From an uncultured Lachnospiraceae bacterium (GTDB taxonomy: Bacteria > Bacillota > Clostridia > Lachnospirales > Lachnospiraceae), in assembly GCA_910585075.1 (NCBI GenBank), contig CAJUED010000004.1, forward strand, positions 1 to 64,000: 64,000 nt of DNA, given 5' to 3'. The notes beneath the pieces were generated by a model that saw only the letters and a list, made by a program, of their open reading frames with translations, was not told the DNA's origin and searched no databases. Shown piece by piece: positions 1 through 8,889 of the stretch (position 1 is its first letter; the number at the start of each line of letters is the position of its first letter). A program made the translations under genes and the position numbers.

Positions 1-764
1 AGCTGTTCCCTCATTATTTTGTGGGTTCCAATGCGGATCTGCCTATTGTGGGCGGTTCCATTTTAAGCCATGACCACTTCCAGGGCGGTCATTATGAATT
101 TGCAATGGCCAAGGCGCCTGTGGAGAGAGGCTTTACGGTAAAAGGCTTTGAGGATGTGAAGGCCGGAATCGTAAAATGGCCTATGTCGGTGATTCGTCTG
201 CAGGCAAAGGACACAGAGAGGATTATTGAGCTGGCGGATAAAATTTTGAAGCACTGGAGAGGTTATACGGACGAGGCGGCGTTTATTTTTGCAGAGACAG
301 AGGGAGAGCCTCATAATACCATCACGCCTATTGCACGTAAGAGGGGAGAGAATTTCGAACTGGATCTGGTGCTGCGCAATAACATCACCACCGAGGAACA
401 TCCTCTGGGCGTATATCATCCCCATGCAAATCTTCACCACATCAAGAAGGAAAATATCGGCCTGATAGAAGTCATGGGACTTGCGGTACTTCCGGCGCGT
501 CTACGGGACGAGATAGAAGGATTGAAGGAGGCCATGCTTTCCGGGAAGAATCTGCGGGAGGATGAAATCTTAGAGAAGCATGCCGACTGGGTGGATGAAT
601 TTAAAGATAAGTATGAAAAGATAGATGCATCTAATATTGATGATGTTCTGCGGCATGAAATTGGGCTTGTGTTTATGCAGGTGCTGACAGATGCGGGTGT
701 TTATAAGCGCACGGAGGAAGGGCAGCAGGCTTTTGACAGGTTTATCGCAAGCTTGAACGGGTAG
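1..764 (+). CDS. galT: UTP-hexose-1-phosphate uridylyltransferase (class II), 3' part
   Basis: This is the C-terminal portion, about 253 residues, of a GalT cut by the window edge. The open frame begins at base 3 and has no start inside the window, so the GTG at 21 is internal. The motif GGSILSHDHFQGG carries the HxH active-site histidines of the class II (Gram-positive) GalT family, and EEHPLGVYHPHANLHHIKK is also typical. The enzyme exchanges UMP between UDP-glucose and galactose-1-phosphate in the Leloir pathway, in the cytoplasm. It would complement the alpha-galactosidase at 48 kb, which releases galactose. The class assignment rests on recognition of the motif context. Confidence 0.93.
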   Translation, partial: LFPHYFVGSNADLPIVGGSILSHDHFQGGHYEFAMAKAPVERGFTVKGFEDVKAGIVKWPMSVIRLQAKDTERIIELADKILKHWRGYTDEAAFIFAETEGEPHNTITPIARKRGENFELDLVLRNNITTEEHPLGVYHPHANLHHIKKENIGLIEVMGLAVLPARLRDEIEGLKEAMLSGKNLREDEILEKHADWVDEFKDKYEKIDASNIDDVLRHEIGLVFMQVLTDAGVYKRTEEGQQAFDRFIASLNG

Positions 765-877
765 AGCAGCCAACAGCACCGGAACCGTGATAGCAGATAA
801 AGGATATCATACGACAATTTATATCGAAGTGTCGCAGATGGCTTTGTCAAGTGAACGCTCTGAAATGGAGATTAAAA

Positions 878-2668
878 ATGCAATTTTTACTCACGGCTGT
901 AAATGCCAAATACATACATTCCAATCCGGCGATTTACAGCCTGTGGGCTTATGCGGGAGCTGAATTACAGCTTCATATCGGATTGGCCGAGTACACGATC
1001 AATCACCGGGTGGATGAGATTTTAGGAGATTTGTATCGAAGACACCCGGATGTGATTGGATTTTCCTGCTATATCTGGAATTATAGCCTGATACGGGAGC
1101 TGGTGCGTGAAATTTCCAAGGTGCTGCCTGATACGGATATCTGGCTGGGAGGGCCGGAGGTTTCCTTTGAGACAGGGAAAGTTCTTGGGGATTTGCCAAT
1201 GGTGAAAGGTATCATGGTGGGCGAAGGGGAGGAGACCTTCCGGGATTTGCTGGCTTGCTATGTGAAGGCTGAACAAGGGGAACTTGCCGGAGAATATAGA
1301 TGCACCTATGAGGATTTAAAAAAGATTCCCGGGCTGGTTCTGCGGGAGGGCGCAACGCCTGCAAGGGATTTACCGGAAATAAACGAGCTTCCTTTTCCCT
1401 ATGAAGATATCTCACAGTTCGAAAAATTTGAAAACAGGATTATTTATTATGAGACAAGCAGGGGCTGCCCGTTCAGGTGCAGCTACTGTTTGTCTTCCAT
1501 TGATAAAAAGGTGCGTCTGCGCGACTTAGGACAGGTAAAACGGGAGCTGCAGTTCTTTCTTGATAAAAGAGTTCCCCAGGTGAAGCTGACGGACAGAACT
1601 TTTAATTGTAATTTGAAACACGCAATGGAGATTTGGAATTATATCAAGGAAAATGACAATGGCGTAACGAACTTTCATTTTGAAATTGCGGCGGATATTA
1701 TGAGGGAAGAAGAACTGAATCTGTTAGGGCAAATGAGGCCGGGGTTGGTTCAGCTTGAGATTGGCGTCCAGTCAACCAATCAAAATACTCTTAAGGAGAT
1801 TAACCGTAAGGCGGATATTTCCCGTATCAGGGAGGTCACGGAGGGTATCCGGAAGGGACATAATATACATATTCATTTGGATTTGATTGCGGGACTGCCT
1901 TTTGAGGATTTTGATAGCTTTGCAAAATCTTTTGATGATGTGTATGCCATGAAGCCCAATCAGCTGCAGTTAGGTTTTTTGAAGGTGTTAAAAGGAACGG
2001 CAATCTGGGAACGGGCAAAAACCTATGGAATTGTATATCAGGAAAGGCCGCCCTATGAAGTGCTTTCCACTAAATGGATTTCCTATGGAGAGATTTTGAG
2101 GCTGAAGCAGATAGAGGAAATGGTGGAGATTTATTATAATTCAGGCCAATTTACCCATGTTTTGCCGGTTTTGGAGAAAAGCTTTGGCGGGGCCTTTGAG
2201 ATGTTTGAACAGCTGGCCCTCTTTTATGAGGGGAAAGGGTATTTTATCAATTCTCCTGCACGAAGCCATCGCTATCAGGTGCTTTTGGATTTTGCTCTCA
2301 GTAAGGCGCCGGAGGATGCGGAGCTGCTTTGCGAGCTTTTTACCTTTGATTATTATTTGCGGGAAAATGCAAAGAGTCGCCCTTCTTTTGCAAAGGATTT
2401 GTCGCCATATAGAGATGAGATGTGGGATTTCTACCGGCGGGAAGAAAGTGAGCCGAGATTCTTGCAGGAATACAGGGATTATCATGCAAGGCAGACCATG
2501 AAAATGACGCATATGGATGCATTCTTTTATCCGGTGTGGGAAAGGGACGTGGAAGGCCTGCGGGAGAGAAGGAAAGAGCCTGCCTTTGTGCTGTTTGATT
2601 ATAAAAAGAGGGATGCGCTGATGGGAGAGGCATGGGTACAGGTTATATCTGATTTGCTGGAATTTTAG
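878..2668 (+). CDS. B12-binding domain radical SAM protein (DUF4080 type)
   Basis: A 596-residue protein. The N-terminal part (MQFLLTAVNAKYIHSNPA onward, to about residue 130) looks like a cobalamin-binding Rossmann domain. It is followed by a radical SAM core with C197, C201 and C204 in GCPFRCSYC, the CxxxCxxC ligands of a [4Fe-4S] cluster. The C-terminal about 200 residues match the helical DUF4080 region of this family. I chose the ATG at 878 because GGAG lies 7 nt before it; the upstream ATG at 851 has no ribosome site. Family members probably carry out a B12-dependent methylation or rearrangement, but the substrate is unknown. No neighbour suggests one. Confidence 0.88.
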   Translation: MQFLLTAVNAKYIHSNPAIYSLWAYAGAELQLHIGLAEYTINHRVDEILGDLYRRHPDVIGFSCYIWNYSLIRELVREISKVLPDTDIWLGGPEVSFETGKVLGDLPMVKGIMVGEGEETFRDLLACYVKAEQGELAGEYRCTYEDLKKIPGLVLREGATPARDLPEINELPFPYEDISQFEKFENRIIYYETSRGCPFRCSYCLSSIDKKVRLRDLGQVKRELQFFLDKRVPQVKLTDRTFNCNLKHAMEIWNYIKENDNGVTNFHFEIAADIMREEELNLLGQMRPGLVQLEIGVQSTNQNTLKEINRKADISRIREVTEGIRKGHNIHIHLDLIAGLPFEDFDSFAKSFDDVYAMKPNQLQLGFLKVLKGTAIWERAKTYGIVYQERPPYEVLSTKWISYGEILRLKQIEEMVEIYYNSGQFTHVLPVLEKSFGGAFEMFEQLALFYEGKGYFINSPARSHRYQVLLDFALSKAPEDAELLCELFTFDYYLRENAKSRPSFAKDLSPYRDEMWDFYRREESEPRFLQEYRDYHARQTMKMTHMDAFFYPVWERDVEGLRERRKEPAFVLFDYKKRDALMGEAWVQVISDLLEF

Positions 2669-2792
2669 CGCTTTTTGAAATACGTGGTGAGTTAAATAGA
2701 GATTTAATATTCATGAAAGGCTGCATATATCATATATTTTATCTATGAGCCATATATTGTAAAGGACCTGTGAGACACGGGAGATGCAATAT

Positions 2793-3329
2793 ATGGCTTC
2801 TGTTTTATCTAACATTTCGAATATTATTATACCTGTGATTATTTTTTATATTATCGCTTACGGGATAGCCAGCAGAACAAATGTGTATGAGGATTTTGTG
2901 AGGGGCGCGAAGGAGGGGCTTAGGACAGTGGTGGGTATTATGCCTACGCTTGTGGCTTTGATGACAGCCGTGGGGATTCTGCGGGCTTCGGGATTTCTCA
3001 CGTTTTTGGGGGATTTGGTGCGTCCTTTGAGTAACTGTGTGGGTTTCCCGGCGGAATTGGTTCCGCTGGCCTTTATTAAGATGTTTTCTTCCTCGGCGGC
3101 AACCGGATTGGTGTTGGATATTTTTAAGAGCTATGGGACGGATTCGCTGATTGGGCTGATTACTTCTATTATGATGAGCTGTACGGAGACAATTTTTTAT
3201 ACTATGAGTGTGTACTTTATTGCGGCTAAGGTGACGAAGACCAGATATACGCTGGCGGGGGCGCTTTTGTCTACTTTTGCGGGGATTGTGGCGAGTGTGG
3301 TGCTGGCGGGGATGATGTGTGGTGGGTGA
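2793..3329 (+). CDS. spmB: Spore maturation protein B
   Basis: A 178-residue very hydrophobic protein with four or five predicted membrane segments and the nucleoside-recognition (Gate) domain pattern of SpmB, including VGIMPTLVALMTAVGILRASG and the SSSAATG stretch. SpmA/SpmB take part in spore core dehydration and heat resistance in Bacillus and Clostridium. The ATG at 2793 is preferred because GGGAG lies 9 nt upstream; the ATG at 2784 abuts that same site. spmA is normally adjacent or fused, but upstream here is a radical SAM gene and downstream an intergenic palindrome, so spmA must lie elsewhere or be absent. Confidence 0.85.
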   Translation: MASVLSNISNIIIPVIIFYIIAYGIASRTNVYEDFVRGAKEGLRTVVGIMPTLVALMTAVGILRASGFLTFLGDLVRPLSNCVGFPAELVPLAFIKMFSSSAATGLVLDIFKSYGTDSLIGLITSIMMSCTETIFYTMSVYFIAAKVTKTRYTLAGALLSTFAGIVASVVLAGMMCGG

Positions 3330-3358
3330 GGTGCTTTTTATATGTTGTTTAGCAGTCC

Positions 3359-3497
3359 GCTTCTTCGAGAAAAAATATTCAGTCGTCACCGCGCTCTCGC
3401 TCTATAAAAACGCAGCAGGCGCTAGGTTCGAAAGGACCTCACCAAGCGCTGGCGTTTTTATAAGGGTTCCTCCTTGAATATTTTTTCTCGAAGAAGC
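3359..3497. repeat. Intergenic palindromic element, copy 1
   Basis: A 139-bp fold-back element. Its outer arms, 3359-3381 and 3475-3497, are perfect 23-bp reverse complements. Inside lies a 93-nt core (3382-3474) with an 11-bp inner stem (3403-3413 with 3452-3462) and a small apical hairpin near 3423-3439. The reverse complement of the core matches positions 55885-55977 at about 81 of 93 bases, counted by eye. It sits between spmB and the BlaI promoter. It may end transcription from spmB, but there is no simple terminator T-run. I know no family name for it. Confidence 0.85.
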
Positions 3498-3541
3498 TAC
3501 GTTTTTGGTAAACTTCAAGAAAATAAAAAGCTATAAATTAG

Positions 3542-3600
3542 TTGACTTTAATATAAGACTGTAGTAGTATATTAGCAACATATACTACTACAGTCTTATA
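3542..3600 (+). promoter_or_regulatory. blaI promoter with 21-bp inverted-repeat operator
   Basis: TTGACT (3542-3547), a 17-nt spacer and TAGTAT (3565-3570) make a good sigma-A promoter. A perfect 21-bp inverted repeat (3552-3572 and 3580-3600, 7-nt spacer) covers the -10 box and the start region. The arms contain TGTAGTA/TACTACA, the half-site pattern bound by BlaI/MecI-type repressors. The layout implies autorepression of the blaI-M56 pair, relieved when the sensor cleaves or inactivates the repressor. Confidence 0.85.
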
Positions 3601-3704
3601 TGTCTATGGGGCGGCATAGAGAATGAAGTAAGATAGAGCTTCATTTGTGGAATTGAAGGTAATACCAGGTAAATAGTGAAGTATGAAGCATGGAGGATGG
3701 TTAA

Positions 3705-4064
3705 ATGGAGATTAAACTTTTTGATTCGGAGCTTAAAGTGATGGATGTGCTTTGGCGGGAGGGGGATTGTACGGCGAAGTATATAGCAAGTGTGCTTACG
3801 GCTGAGGTGGGGTGGAATATTAATACCACTTATACGTTGATTAAGCGGTGTATAAAGAAAGGGGCGATTGAGAGGACGGAGCCTAATTTTATGTGTCATG
3901 CGTTGATTCCCAAGGAAAGGGTGCAGGAGGCGGAGACGGAGGAGTTGATTAACAAGGTTTATGACGGCTCGGCGGATAAGCTGTTTTCTGCGCTGCTCGG
4001 CAGAAAGAAGCTATCGGAGAGTCAGATTGAAAAGTTAAAGCAAATTGTGGGCAGCCTGGAATGA
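3705..4064 (+). CDS. BlaI/MecI-family transcriptional repressor
   Basis: A 119-residue winged-helix protein. Residues 1-75 (MEIKLFDSELKVMDVLW through NFMCHALIP) match the BlaI DNA-binding domain, including the recognition-helix region NINTTYTLIKRCIKKG. The C-terminal third is the dimerisation part. GGAGG stands 8 nt before the ATG. The family represses its own operon and, in the classical cases, a beta-lactamase gene, and is inactivated by the M56-family sensor encoded just downstream. No beta-lactamase is present here, so the regulated target is probably the operon itself plus unlinked genes. Confidence 0.9.
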   Translation: MEIKLFDSELKVMDVLWREGDCTAKYIASVLTAEVGWNINTTYTLIKRCIKKGAIERTEPNFMCHALIPKERVQEAETEELINKVYDGSADKLFSALLGRKKLSESQIEKLKQIVGSLE

Positions 4065-4127
4065 ATTTTTTTGCTGGGACAGGTCTGGAGAGTGCTTCTT
4101 TGAAAGGGGTTCCGGGATTATGGGGGT

Positions 4128-6881
4128 ATGGATATGTTTTCTTTTATGAGTTTGTTACAAATGAGTTTTACGGGTGCGGTTATTATTTTGGTGACAGCCG
4201 TACTTCGGATGTTGTTGCTTAATCGATTGCCGAAAAGAGTTTTTCTGGCATTATGGGCGGTTGCTGTGCTCAGACTGGTGATTCCGGTGACGGTTCCGTC
4301 GTCTTTTAGTATTTATTCTCTGGCGCAGAGAAATGAGGTGCTGCGGGAAGTGGTGACGGGTATATCCGATGGTGATGTGAGTAATGTTTCTCTTGCTTTT
4401 ATAGGGAAGCAGGAAGAAGTGGGAGATGTGCTGACGGAGGAAACAGGAGAAACGATTGGGAACTATGAAGCTGTGGATGACGGGCAATATAATGGCATAT
4501 TAAACGATAAGGATGATAGAAATGGAAATAGTAAGAATATTATAGAGGATGAGAAGGTTATAAATGATAAAAATGATAAGACGGAGTATGAAGAAGGGTA
4601 TAGCTTAAACAGTAAATTAAAAGATAAATTAATTTTTACTCCTAGGGTACTTTTGTATATGATTTATATAGCCGGCGTTGTGATACTTGCTCTCTTTTTT
4701 GTGAATTCTTATAGGAAGTGCTATAGAGAATTTCATACTTCCATGCCTGTAAGCCATAAAATGGCGGAAAGCTTGATGGCTGTACGGCATTTGAGGCGTA
4801 AAATTTCTTTACGCCAGGCAGGGTTTATTGATGCACCGCTTACTTATGGAATCATATCACCTGTTATATTATTGCCCGACTCAATGGACTGGGAGGACAA
4901 GGAAAAGCTTCAGTATATTCTGGCACATGAGCTTGTCCATATAAAAAGATTTGATGGGGTGACAAAGATAGTTTTAACAGCGGTTTTATGCATTCACTGG
5001 TTTAACCCGGCTGTGTGTCTTATGTATAATTTATTAAATCGTGATTTAGAGTTATCCTGTGATGAAAGGGTAGTGCATGAATTTGGAGAAAAGGCTCGGG
5101 CGCCTTATGCGCGGACACTGATTTATATGGAGGAAAAGAAAAGCGGGCTGGTTCCTCTTTATAATAATTTCAGCAGGAATATGGCAGGCGGGGACGCTAT
5201 GGAGGAAAGGATTACGTCGATTATGAAAATGAAGAAAACTTCGGGGATGGCTGCTTTTGCAGGAATCGCATTGATTTTGGTTATGGCGGTAGTTTTTACA
5301 ACCTCGGCGGCAGCAGGCACAGGGCGAAAGGATTTAAAGAGACTTCCTTTCGAGGATATCAGTGACGAGGAAAGTGAAAAGCTGCTGGCTCTCTGGTTTG
5401 AGGGATATGAGACCATGACAGTTGCGGATTTTCAGGAAAAGGCATGGGAGCTGACGGACACCGAAGCGTACATGGATTTGATAGAGGATTTTTCAAAAGC
5501 GGGATATGCGATTGAAACGGAGGAAGGGAAGGAAGCGGACGCCTTTAATAGGTTTATGGACTATTTTTACAATGTTTTTGAACCTTTGACGGCGGAAAAA
5601 TGGCAGACCAGAGATTTCAGCGGGGTGGTGATGACGGAGTTAGAGCCAAAGACCCGTGGGCAGGTTTCCTGGGAATATGTGATGAGTCTGACCATCTTAG
5701 AGCCCGAGAGCCTGACTGTGGGAGAATACAGGGAGGCCAGACTTTCCGCTATAGAGGATATGAGAGACTTTTTACAGGGTAGAACGGAGGAGGAGTTGGC
5801 GGACGACGTATACCTGCAGGAGGCAGCCAGGGACGTGGTAGAAGATATTGAGGAAAAAAGGAGCTCGAAAAAACTAAAACTGTCTATAGAATATATTTTG
5901 TTTCCTCTTGAAGATGGATTGAATGAGGCCGTAAATGCTGAGTCAAAGGAATTGTGGGACGAAACCCTGGCCCCTTATGTGGAGTTCGGCCTGACCTATG
6001 AGTACAATCCTGTGCCCGGAAATCTGGGGAACGGATTGAAAATGTATTGGCATGGGCTGGAAGTGAGAGGAATTTGTGATGAGGAAAAGGGAATGTGGAT
6101 TACGGAGCATGCCGGGAACAGCAATTGGTCCGAGGATGCGATAGAACTGTATGTTGTTTATGAGAAAGGGAAAATAGTGGGACTGCGGCAGGCGTCCGGG
6201 GAAGAACAGGATGAATGGGACACAATAAGGAATCAAAACAGTTCCGCTTTGGAGGAAGAAATCAGGGAGAAGCGCAGTTTTCCTTATGGAACCAGAGAGG
6301 ATTATGATTCTTTATCCGAATTGATGAAGACTGGTTATAAAGAAAAATCCGTGGCGGATTTTAATGAAGATGTTCTTGTATGGTGTAATGAAGACTACGA
6401 CAGGATGGAGCGGGTTGGAACGGACGGGGCGCGGGACGATTACGAGGTGACCCTGACGAAGGAGCAAAAGGACTTTGCGGCTTATACCCTATGGTTTTCC
6501 AGAATGGAGAATTACCGTAGGATTGAAAGTGAGCAGACCGGAAAAAAGGAGAAAGACCCTGATTATTCGGGACGGCGTTTGAACAGACAGTCAGAGAACA
6601 GGCTTGCATGGTGCATGGTGGATTATCAGTTTACTTATCATATTACAGATAAGGAAAGGCTGACCGTGGGAGAACGGGATGAGTGCCTGATGGGAATGAT
6701 GACGGATATTCATAGATTTTGGGAGGAGACCGGACTGGAAAGTCTTCTTTTGATGGAGGAGGACGATATAGTGGAGCAGTTTCAATTTTTTGCGAAAAAG
6801 AACAGCAATGATTTGTTGACAATCCGCATAGATGGGAGTATGGTTCACTATCAGTATAATGATGAGAGAGGATACGCTTAG
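4128..6881 (+). CDS. M56-family (BlaR1-type) membrane metallopeptidase sensor with novel C-terminal region
   Basis: A 917-residue membrane protein. Two hydrophobic segments lie at about residues 10-30 and 36-56, a third at about 178-196, and a fourth at about 380-402. Between the last two is the M56 zinc site H267-E268-L-V-H271 followed by the LELSCDE motif. In BlaR1 the extracellular part is a penicillin-binding domain. Here residues 405-917 are instead an acidic region that I cannot assign, with two diverged repeats of about 150 residues (near 410-570 and 720-885), each carrying a VADF motif and then LTVGE about 105 residues later. The stretch 85-165 is a low-complexity Asp/Asn/Lys linker. 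It probably senses a cell-envelope signal other than a beta-lactam and signals to the upstream BlaI. Confidence 0.85.
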   Translation: MDMFSFMSLLQMSFTGAVIILVTAVLRMLLLNRLPKRVFLALWAVAVLRLVIPVTVPSSFSIYSLAQRNEVLREVVTGISDGDVSNVSLAFIGKQEEVGDVLTEETGETIGNYEAVDDGQYNGILNDKDDRNGNSKNIIEDEKVINDKNDKTEYEEGYSLNSKLKDKLIFTPRVLLYMIYIAGVVILALFFVNSYRKCYREFHTSMPVSHKMAESLMAVRHLRRKISLRQAGFIDAPLTYGIISPVILLPDSMDWEDKEKLQYILAHELVHIKRFDGVTKIVLTAVLCIHWFNPAVCLMYNLLNRDLELSCDERVVHEFGEKARAPYARTLIYMEEKKSGLVPLYNNFSRNMAGGDAMEERITSIMKMKKTSGMAAFAGIALILVMAVVFTTSAAAGTGRKDLKRLPFEDISDEESEKLLALWFEGYETMTVADFQEKAWELTDTEAYMDLIEDFSKAGYAIETEEGKEADAFNRFMDYFYNVFEPLTAEKWQTRDFSGVVMTELEPKTRGQVSWEYVMSLTILEPESLTVGEYREARLSAIEDMRDFLQGRTEEELADDVYLQEAARDVVEDIEEKRSSKKLKLSIEYILFPLEDGLNEAVNAESKELWDETLAPYVEFGLTYEYNPVPGNLGNGLKMYWHGLEVRGICDEEKGMWITEHAGNSNWSEDAIELYVVYEKGKIVGLRQASGEEQDEWDTIRNQNSSALEEEIREKRSFPYGTREDYDSLSELMKTGYKEKSVADFNEDVLVWCNEDYDRMERVGTDGARDDYEVTLTKEQKDFAAYTLWFSRMENYRRIESEQTGKKEKDPDYSGRRLNRQSENRLAWCMVDYQFTYHITDKERLTVGERDECLMGMMTDIHRFWEETGLESLLLMEEDDIVEQFQFFAKKNSNDLLTIRIDGSMVHYQYNDERGYA

Positions 6882-6910
6882 AAGGTGTTTAAAAATAATG
6901 GTGTAAATGA

Positions 6911-6948
6911 AGGCTGCGGCAGATAGATGTTACCGCAGCCTTTATTTT
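6911..6948 (+). terminator. Rho-independent terminator after M56 gene
   Basis: A 9-bp perfect stem (AGGCTGCGG at 6911-6919 with CCGCAGCCT at 6933-6941) followed by TTATTTT. It closes the blaI-M56 operon. Confidence 0.85.
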
Positions 6949-7050
6949 CGCAAGTAATGAGTTAAATAGCTATGCATAGGAGATGCCTTAGTCATCTCCG
7001 GACATCTGACGGATAGAAATAGAAAATTATATGTAAATTTAACAGTAGAA

Positions 7051-8889
7051 TTACTGAAATTGTTTTATGAAACGCAGTAACCTTTCTTTATCGTCCAGTC
7101 CTTGAAAATCAGAAGGGCCGGTCTCCAGAATATACTGGTGGAAAAGGGGAAGGCTGAAGGCAGCTCCCCATAATTCCCGGGTTCTGTCTTTCAGAGAGAG
7201 AAATTCGAGAAAACCCAGATAATATTTTAAGTAGTTTGTCGGTTCCTCCACAATATAATCATAGATAGCGGATACGGTCTGAGGTTCGGTGATTCCAACC
7301 TTGCGCAAAATGGCAGCAGCTTTTGCCGGTGTTGCGCCTTCGTAGTGAATGGCAATGTCAAGAAGGGAATAAAGGCACAATTGGATATTTCTGTTTAGGC
7401 GGCAGGCCTCATACCAGGCGGCGGTTAAAGGGTCCTGCACCAGAGCCTGGGCGTATTCATAGGATAAATTTTCCACATAAAGAGCCCAGCCCTCCACATA
7501 ACCTCCATAATGAAGAAGGTAACGGATACAGGAAGTATCCTGCCGGTTCATATAAAGCTGGCTGTAGACCGTTTGATAAAGGTGGCCGGGGTAGCCTTCG
7601 TGGGCCAGGGTAGTATACAGCGTCAGGGCGTCAGGCGAATTTTTATGATTGATATAAATGATATTGTCAGTCATATCGTCGATGGGAGGAGTCAGGTAAT
7701 AAGCCGGACTGCAATAGTCCTCCATGGAGGGAGATACACTTTTTATGGTATAACAAATCCGGCTGTTTTCTTCCGATTCGGGGAAAGAAGGAAAATCGGC
7801 GGCCATGCGGGCTTTCAGATCCTCGAGCATTTCCTCCGGTGTTGAATAAGGAAAGGTCTCATCATTTGCGGCGATCATAGTGGTCAGTTGGGGAAATTGC
7901 TCCAAAAGCGCGGCCATAGCGGCAAAGTTTTTTCGGAAATCATCAAAAAGAAGGGTTTTAATTTCCGAAATGCTGCGGGAAGATCCTGTGGTGGAGGCAA
8001 GGAGATATTCGTAATAGGCGCGGCCTTCGGGGAAGTAGTACAAGCCCTTGTCGTTTACGCCGCTGCCTTGCAGTACCGTAAAGGCATCCGCCATATTTTC
8101 ATAGGCGGGGGCCATAACAGTGGTAAGGAGCCGGTCGTTTTCGGAAATCCACTGTTCCTTTTGGCTTTTGGAAATAATGCCTTCTTTTTCCAGGGAATCT
8201 AACCGCTCCACAAACGTAGTGTGAAGAAAGTGGGTGCCGGAGGCAAGGGCGTCTTTGTCCATGATGGAATAACACTGTTCTATCACGTCAGCGGCCGCCG
8301 AGTCGGACATAAAAAGCCCCTGCTGGGATTTTTCCTTTTCATATTGAACCAACCCTCCGAAATAGGTGTCGGTCTGGTCAAGGATATGGAGATAATCCTC
8401 TACATCCTTTGGGGAACGAAAGGTATAGTCAGCCAGAAGAATGGGAAGACCTGACTGCATTCCTGAGGAGGGAGAAAGGGGTTCGTTATAATAGGAAAAG
8501 GAAGAACCGGAAAGGTGTATGGTTAAATAACGATTTAATAATTCATATGTATAGGCGTTATCTTCATCAAGGCGCCTGGAATCTATTTTTGAGAGCTGCT
8601 CCAAGGTGGAACGTACGGCTTCGGAACCGTCATTCTCCTCTGAACCAGGTTCATAAGAAGGCAAAAGTGCCTCTCCGGAAAGGCCATATTTTTCGGGATA
8701 GGCAAGTGTATAATGTAGATTTAACATGTTTCCGGAGAGCTCCGAAGCAAATAAATCTTCCGCCAAAATCTGAAAACGACGGCTGTCGCTAAAGTACAAA
8801 CAGGAAACGATAATGACAGCAGTTGCAAGAGCGGATAAAGCGAAGAATAAAGAGCGTTGTTTTCGGCTCCATTTTTTTATATGTAACAA
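7051..8889 (-). CDS. DUF885 family membrane-anchored metallopeptidase-like protein
   Basis: A 612-residue protein with a basic N-terminus and one hydrophobic segment at about 13-31 (LFFALSALATAVIIVSCLYF), so it is secreted or anchored with the bulk outside. Residues 430-436, HEGYPGH, contain an HExxH-like pair (H430, H436) typical of DUF885, a family thought to be zinc carboxypeptidase-like; substrates are unknown. The start is TTG at 8889. No ATG or GTG precedes the conserved part, and a GAGGT stands 8 nt before the TTG on the minus strand. It is transcribed toward the blaI-M56 operon and divergently from the ABC transporter. Confidence 0.85.
   Translation of the reverse strand: MLHIKKWSRKQRSLFFALSALATAVIIVSCLYFSDSRRFQILAEDLFASELSGNMLNLHYTLAYPEKYGLSGEALLPSYEPGSEENDGSEAVRSTLEQLSKIDSRRLDEDNAYTYELLNRYLTIHLSGSSFSYYNEPLSPSSGMQSGLPILLADYTFRSPKDVEDYLHILDQTDTYFGGLVQYEKEKSQQGLFMSDSAAADVIEQCYSIMDKDALASGTHFLHTTFVERLDSLEKEGIISKSQKEQWISENDRLLTTVMAPAYENMADAFTVLQGSGVNDKGLYYFPEGRAYYEYLLASTTGSSRSISEIKTLLFDDFRKNFAAMAALLEQFPQLTTMIAANDETFPYSTPEEMLEDLKARMAADFPSFPESEENSRICYTIKSVSPSMEDYCSPAYYLTPPIDDMTDNIIYINHKNSPDALTLYTTLAHEGYPGHLYQTVYSQLYMNRQDTSCIRYLLHYGGYVEGWALYVENLSYEYAQALVQDPLTAAWYEACRLNRNIQLCLYSLLDIAIHYEGATPAKAAAILRKVGITEPQTVSAIYDYIVEEPTNYLKYYLGFLEFLSLKDRTRELWGAAFSLPLFHQYILETGPSDFQGLDDKERLLRFIKQFQ

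Noticed and set aside
2805..3389. 194-codon minus-strand frame over spmB
   Set aside because: Highly basic, low-complexity translation that mirrors the hydrophobic codons of spmB; a shadow frame.
3705..6881. Reading the BlaI/M56 pair as a beta-lactam resistance system
   Set aside because: The sensor lacks a penicillin-binding domain and no beta-lactamase gene is linked.
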